DNA of 64,000 bases, taken from contig NC_016146.1 in the NCBI RefSeq assembly GCF_000233435.1, positions 221,701 to 285,700 on the forward strand. The letters run 5' to 3'. The stretch is from Blattabacterium sp. (Mastotermes darwiniensis) str. MADAR. Lineage in GTDB: Bacteria > Bacteroidota > Bacteroidia > Flavobacteriales > Blattabacteriaceae. Below, one piece after another: positions 60,020 through 64,000 of the stretch. Below the pieces are notes generated by a model, which saw nothing but the letters and a program-made list of their open reading frames with translations, had not been told where the DNA came from and ran no database searches. A program made the position numbers and the translations under genes. Numbering within the stretch: the first letter of the stretch is position 1; each line of letters begins with the position of its first letter.

Positions 60020-60030
60020 GTAAAAGTTAA

Positions 60031-60573
60031 TTATTTTCCAGTAATGACTTTAGCATGTCGTATAACTTTTTCCTTAAGGATATATCCAGCTTCTACAATT
60101 TCTATTACTTTCCCTTTTAAATCTTCTGTAATAGCTGGTATTTGTGTAATTGCCTCATGGAAATCTGTATTAAAATCATCTCCTTTTTTTATTTGAATTT
60201 TATTCAACCCTTTTTCTTTTAAAATTTTGATAAGTTTTTCCTGTATGAGGGATACTCCTTGAATGAGAATTTCATCTTTGGATTTTTTCAATTCTTTAAG
60301 TCCTCTCTCGAAATCATCTAAAATCGGAATTAAATCTATGATAATTTGTTGATGAATAATTCTAAAGAAATCCAATCTTTCTTTTTGAATACGTTTTTTA
60401 TAGTTTTCAAATTCTGCAAAAACACGCAAGAATTTATCTTTTTCTTTTTCTAATTTTTCTTTAAGAATTTCTACTTCTTTTTTTAATGGATCATCTTTTT
60501 TACAAGAGGTTTTATCCATATCCGATAGATCACTAATAGATGGACTTTCGTCCTTTTTTTCATTGGTATTCAT
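60031..60573 (-). CDS. grpE: Nucleotide exchange factor GrpE
   Basis: GrpE releases ADP from DnaK. An acidic/charged N-terminus (1-35) leads into a long coiled coil (about 30-90), then the beta domain with [46 protein letters not shown]-like sequence (in pieces, [10 protein letters not shown] and [14 protein letters not shown]). The 180-residue length is normal. Two dyad symmetries lie in the 78-base gap before it. Confidence 0.96.
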   Translation of the reverse strand: MNTNEKKDESPSISDLSDMDKTSCKKDDPLKKEVEILKEKLEKEKDKFLRVFAEFENYKKRIQKERLDFFRIIHQQIIIDLIPILDDFERGLKELKKSKDEILIQGVSLIQEKLIKILKEKGLNKIQIKKGDDFNTDFHEAITQIPAITEDLKGKVIEIVEAGYILKEKVIRHAKVITGK

Positions 60574-60589
60574 AACATAAAAAATATTT

Positions 60590-60621
60590 GCAAATTTTAT
60601 GCTCTAGAGCAAAATATTTGC
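60590..60621 (-). promoter_or_regulatory. 32-base imperfect palindrome between trpS and grpE
   Basis: The segment is symmetric around 60605/60606: the central 12 bases TGCTCTAGAGCA are a perfect palindrome, and the arms extend to 60590 and 60621 with 14 of 16 pairs matching. On the minus strand a six-T run follows within about 12 bases, so it could terminate the atp-trpS transcript or serve as an operator in the grpE leader. It is not the CIRCE element of HrcA. Confidence 0.4.
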
Positions 60622-60635
60622 CACATTTTATAATT

Positions 60636-60650
60636 GTGTCATTATGACAC
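60636..60650 (-). promoter_or_regulatory. Perfect 15-base dyad upstream of grpE (candidate heat-shock element)
   Basis: GTGTCATAATGACAC on the minus strand is a perfect inverted repeat with seven-base arms around one central base. It ends 62 bases before the grpE ATG and begins two bases after the trpS stop. A related dyad stands at nearly the same distance before htpG. A shared operator or alternative promoter element for heat-shock genes is inferred. Confidence 0.45.
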
Positions 60651-60651
60651 G

Positions 60652-61638
60652 TTAGGATGAAGGATTCAACTTCAAATTTTTTCTAATTTTATTTAATCTA
60701 TCCTTGGCAATATATTTTGCTTTTTGAGCACCTGAAGAAAGAATACGATCTAATAAAGACTTCTTCTTTATCAAAGAAAAAAAATTTTTTCTTTCCACTG
60801 AAAATTTTTTAATAATACACTCATATAACGCTATTTTAGCATCTAAATATCCATATCCCCCCTCTATATATTTTTTTCTCATTTCTTCTACTCTATCTAT
60901 GGGAGCTAGCAATTTATATAAGGACATTATAGAATCTTTATCCGGATTCTTTTTTTCTTTTAAAGATTTATTATCTGTATGAATATTCATAATTTGTTTT
61001 CTTAGTATTTCGTCTGAAGAAAATATATCGATACAATTCTTTTTGGATTTACTCATTTTTTCTCCATCTGTACCTATAATGGACATAGCCTCTTGTTGTA
61101 TGAAAGACTCAGGTGATACGAATATTTTTTTCCCTATTCTTTGATTAAAACGATTGGCTATATATCGTGCTATTTCTACATGTTGTAACTGATCTTTTCC
61201 TACTGGAATTATTTCTGCATTATAAAGTAAGATATCAGCTGCCATTAGAATAGGATAAGTAAATAATCCTACATTAATCTTCTCATGATTCTCCCTTTTT
61301 TTTTTAAAAGAATGAGCTAATGTTAATCTTTGAAATGGAAAAAAACAATTAAGATACCAAGCTAATTCAGTAACTTCCGAAACATCCGATTGTCTATAAA
61401 ATATGCTTTTTTCTGTATTCAAACCAAAAGCTAACCATGCCGCCGCAATTTGATAAGTATTATTACGTATAACATCAAAATCCTTTATCTTTGTTAGTGA
61501 ATGTAAATCTGCTACAAATATAAATGAAGAAAATTTTGAATTTTGATTAGATAGATCTATAGATGGAATCATCACTCCTAAAATATTTCCTAAATGAGGA
61601 GTTCCTGTACTTTGAATTCCTGTTAAAATTCTTTTCAT
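60652..61638 (-). CDS. trpS: Tryptophanyl-tRNA synthetase
   Basis: A class I synthetase. The HIGH equivalent lies in TGTPHLGNILG and KMSKS in GEKMSKSKKNCID. FLYPILMAADIL-like FTYPILMAADILLYNAEIIPVGKDQLQHVE binds tryptophan (in pieces, MAADILLYN and VGKDQLQHVE). The 328-residue length is normal. It begins 6 bases after the atpG stop and is probably read from the atp transcript. Confidence 0.96.
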   Translation of the reverse strand: MKRILTGIQSTGTPHLGNILGVMIPSIDLSNQNSKFSSFIFVADLHSLTKIKDFDVIRNNTYQIAAAWLAFGLNTEKSIFYRQSDVSEVTELAWYLNCFFPFQRLTLAHSFKKKRENHEKINVGLFTYPILMAADILLYNAEIIPVGKDQLQHVEIARYIANRFNQRIGKKIFVSPESFIQQEAMSIIGTDGEKMSKSKKNCIDIFSSDEILRKQIMNIHTDNKSLKEKKNPDKDSIMSLYKLLAPIDRVEEMRKKYIEGGYGYLDAKIALYECIIKKFSVERKNFFSLIKKKSLLDRILSSGAQKAKYIAKDRLNKIRKNLKLNPSS

Positions 61639-61644
61639 AAGTTA

Positions 61645-62502
61645 TTATTTATTTAAAGCTTCCAATCCCCCAATGATTTCAAGTATTTCCTTAGTAATGG
61701 TGGTTTGTCTTTCCTTGTTATAATTCAACATAAGATTATGTTGAATGGCATAAGCATTTTCTGTAGATTTATGCATAGAAATCATACGTGCAGCATGTTC
61801 TGAAGTATGTGATTCCAGTAAACTTTTGAATAGTTTAACACTCATAAGTTTTGGAATAAGATGATCTAAAATTTCTTTTTTGGATGTTTCTAAAATGAAA
61901 TAGTTATATTTGGATGTTTTTTCTTTAATTTGAATATCAATTGGAAGAATTTTTTCTACAATTATTTCTTGAAATAAAGATCTTTTTATACGATTATATA
62001 TCAAATATATAGAAGAAATCTTCTGGGATAAAAAATCTTCAATTAATTTTTTTACAAAAATAGATATTCCCTTATAGTCGAAACTTTTATTCTTATTATA
62101 CTCATACATAGCAGCATATCTTCTGGATAAAAAATCCAAACCTTTTTTTCCAATAGAAAAAAAAAGACATGTTTCCTCTTTTTGAATTATTTTACAAATT
62201 TTATCAAAAATTAAGGAATTAAAAGATCCACATAATCCACGATCAGAAGTGATGACAATAAACAATTTATTCTTTTTGTTGTATTTGTATGAAAAGAAAT
62301 ATCTATTCTTGTTTAAATTTTCTTTATCTCCTATAATATGTTGGAACAATTGTTCTATAGAACTTGAATATTTATTTATATGAGAAAGTAATTTTTTTGA
62401 TTTTCGTAATTTTATAAAAGAGATTGTTTTCATGGCTTCCGTAGTCTTTATCACGGAAGAAATGGATAAAATTTTTCTCTTTATTTCTTTAATATTGGAC
62501 AT
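61645..62502 (-). CDS. atpG: ATP synthase gamma subunit
   Basis: The gamma subunit is the central rotor shaft of F1. The N-terminal helix NIKEIKRKILSISSVIKTTEAMKTIS and the C-terminal helix with NAYAIQHNLMLNYNKERQTTITKEILEIIGGLEAL are conserved (read in pieces). VITSDRGLCGSFNSLIF is the family signature. The 285-residue length is normal. It follows atpA by 8 bases on the same strand. Confidence 0.95.
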   Translation of the reverse strand: MSNIKEIKRKILSISSVIKTTEAMKTISFIKLRKSKKLLSHINKYSSSIEQLFQHIIGDKENLNKNRYFFSYKYNKKNKLFIVITSDRGLCGSFNSLIFDKICKIIQKEETCLFFSIGKKGLDFLSRRYAAMYEYNKNKSFDYKGISIFVKKLIEDFLSQKISSIYLIYNRIKRSLFQEIIVEKILPIDIQIKEKTSKYNYFILETSKKEILDHLIPKLMSVKLFKSLLESHTSEHAARMISMHKSTENAYAIQHNLMLNYNKERQTTITKEILEIIGGLEALNK

Positions 62503-62510
62503 AATTTAAT

Positions 62511-64000
62511 TCAAGAGGAGGACAAATATTTTTGACTTAATTTCATGGCAACATTTTCTAATATTAAAGCTGATTTTTTATCTAAAATTCCATTTTTTAA
62601 AGAATTCAATAAACTTTTGTGTTTTTCATTTAAATAAAAAATGAACTCTTTTTCAAAAGAAGAAACATTTTCAATCGGTATATCTTTCAAAAGATTTTTA
62701 GTCCCAGCATAAATAATAGCGATTTGATCGTAAATATTGTATGGATTATGAGGTTTTTGTTTTAAAATCTCTATATTTCTTTTTCCTTTTTGTATAATTT
62801 TAATAGTTGTAGGATCTAATTCAGAACCAAATTTAGAAAAAGATTCCAATTCTCTGAATTGAGCTTGATCTATTTTTAGAGATCCAGATATTTTTCTCAT
62901 AGATTCAATTTGAGCAGATCCTCCTACTCTGGAAACAGAAATACTTTCATTAATTGCCGGACGTATTCCAGAAAGAAATAGGTCTTTTTCTAAAAAAATC
63001 TGTCCATCTGTTATAGAAATAACATTGGTGGGAATATAAGCAGATACATCTCCAGATTGGGTTTCAATAATAGGAATAGCGGTTAGAGAACCTCCACCTT
63101 TTATATTATTTTTGATGGATTCTGGAATATCGTTCATTTTTTCAGCTATTTCTTGATCTCTGATTATTTTAGCTGAACGTTCCAACAAACGAGAATGTAA
63201 ATAGAAAACATCTCCTGGATAGGCTTCTCTTCCAGGGGAACGTCGTAATAATAAGGATATTTCTCTATAGGATACAGCTTGCTTTGAAAGATCATCATAA
63301 ACTACTAAAGAAGAACGACCCGTATCACGAAAATATTCTCCTATAGCGGTTCCAGAAAATGGAGAAAAAACCTGTATAGATGCAGGATCCGAAGAGCTAG
63401 AAGCTACTACAATAGTATAAGGAATTGCCCCATTTTCCTCTAGAATTTTCGTTATTCTAGCTATTGTAGATCCTTTTTGTCCTATAGCTACATAAATACA
63501 ATAAACGGGATTATCCGTTTCAAAAAAATGTTTTTGATTAATAATGGTATCAATGGCTATGGTTGTTTTTCCAGTTTGTCTATCTCCAATAATCAGTTCT
63601 CTTTGTCCTCTTCCTATAGGGATCATAGAATCTATAAATTTTATACCTGTTTGAAGAGGTTCTTTTACAGGTTCTCTATAAATAACGCCTGGTGCTTTTC
63701 TTTCTAATGGCATTTCAAATAGTTTTCCTTCTATAGGTCCCTTTCCATCAATAGGAGTTCCTAAAGGATCTATTATACGTCCTAACATTCCTTCTCCAAC
63801 TTTTATGGAAAAAATCTTTCCTGTGCGTGTTACTCTATCTCCTTCTTTTATATCTTTTGAGGAACTAAGTAATACAATACTCACATAATCTTCTTCCAGA
63901 TTCAATACGATCCCTTTTTTTCCATTAGGAAATTCTACCATTTCTCCACAAAAAGCAGAATTAAGTCCAAAAGATTGAACTATCCCATCTCCTATTTGGA
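62511..64000 (-). CDS. atpA: ATP synthase alpha subunit (5' end cut by window edge)
   Basis: The regulatory nucleotide-binding subunit of F1. The P-loop is [15 protein letters not shown], and [35 protein letters not shown] holds other conserved parts (read as [12 protein letters not shown] and [12 protein letters not shown]). The coding frame stays open to the window end: residues before MVEF read [18 protein letters not shown], matching the family. Roughly the first 30 residues are missing. ATG at 63941 is internal, not the start. Confidence 0.96.
   Translation of the reverse strand, partial: QIGDGIVQSFGLNSAFCGEMVEFPNGKKGIVLNLEEDYVSIVLLSSSKDIKEGDRVTRTGKIFSIKVGEGMLGRIIDPLGTPIDGKGPIEGKLFEMPLERKAPGVIYREPVKEPLQTGIKFIDSMIPIGRGQRELIIGDRQTGKTTIAIDTIINQKHFFETDNPVYCIYVAIGQKGSTIARITKILEENGAIPYTIVVASSSSDPASIQVFSPFSGTAIGEYFRDTGRSSLVVYDDLSKQAVSYREISLLLRRSPGREAYPGDVFYLHSRLLERSAKIIRDQEIAEKMNDIPESIKNNIKGGGSLTAIPIIETQSGDVSAYIPTNVISITDGQIFLEKDLFLSGIRPAINESISVSRVGGSAQIESMRKISGSLKIDQAQFRELESFSKFGSELDPTTIKIIQKGKRNIEILKQKPHNPYNIYDQIAIIYAGTKNLLKDIPIENVSSFEKEFIFYLNEKHKSLLNSLKNGILDKKSALILENVAMKLSQKYLSSS

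Noticed and set aside
60590-60650. A CIRCE/HrcA operator before grpE
   Set aside because: CIRCE has TTAGCACTC and GAGTGCTAA arms separated by nine bases; neither dyad here has that form.

Overview
This window is most likely from Blattabacterium, the reduced flavobacterial endosymbiont of cockroaches. The sequence is extremely AT-rich and tightly packed. Its proteins are flavobacterial in type (DUF4293, DUF4295, a GldE-like CBS protein, a GYDIA-family GHMP kinase, ProS without the large insertion domain). It carries urease structural genes, and convincing Shine-Dalgarno sequences are rare. The species assignment is inference from recognised protein families; no database was searched. Stop codons TAA, TAG and TGA are all used normally, so the standard bacterial code applies.

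Layout. 1-12 kb: purB (cut by the window edge), purA, ruvB, surE, the tail-specific protease gene prc, gyrA, aroB, a tiny membrane protein, a DedA protein, tadA, rplY and prs. 12-24 kb: thyA, thrA, fused ureAB with ureC, tRNA-Leu(CAA) overlapping a dCMP deaminase gene, a SpoU methyltransferase, rnhA, plsC, fbp, a frameshifted rnpA, marC and a fused pyrEF of eukaryotic UMP-synthase type facing away from pyrD. 24-36 kb: proS, rpmF, accBC, prfA, a DUF4293 gene, rho, initiator tRNA, rmuC, tRNA-Ser, RNase P RNA, yebC, rpmB-rpmG-DUF4295-ftsY. 36-50 kb: htpG, a DnaQ-like exonuclease, pssA, ybeY, mnmG, ftsB, fumC, tatD, fabD, a GHMP kinase, gltA, tRNA-Leu(TAG), rng, a 30-residue basic protein, hup and mutY. 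50-64 kb: a gldE-like gene, a TPR protein, ribH, mutL, a rhomboid protease, lepB, dapB, tRNA-Leu(GAG), mnmA, dnaJ, grpE, trpS, atpG and atpA (cut by the window edge).

The genes form an ordinary but informative endosymbiont core: nucleotide synthesis (purA/B, pyrD/E/F, thyA, dCMP deaminase, prs), amino-acid supply (aroB, thrA, dapB), nitrogen recycling (urease), central metabolism (gltA, fumC, fbp), lipid synthesis (accBC, fabD, plsC, pssA), translation, RNA processing, DNA repair and chaperones. I found no insertion sequence, prophage, CRISPR array, defence system or toxin locus.

The points of real interest are small in scale. rnpA is split by a 10-A tract. Several other genes, some of them essential, carry in-frame A/T tracts of 10 to 12. 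A coding sequence takes its stop codon from inside a tRNA gene, and yebC ends inside the first helix of the RNase P RNA gene. A similar dyad lies at nearly the same distance upstream of the two heat-shock transcription units, grpE-dnaJ and htpG. PyrEF looks eukaryote-like in both domain order and motifs.
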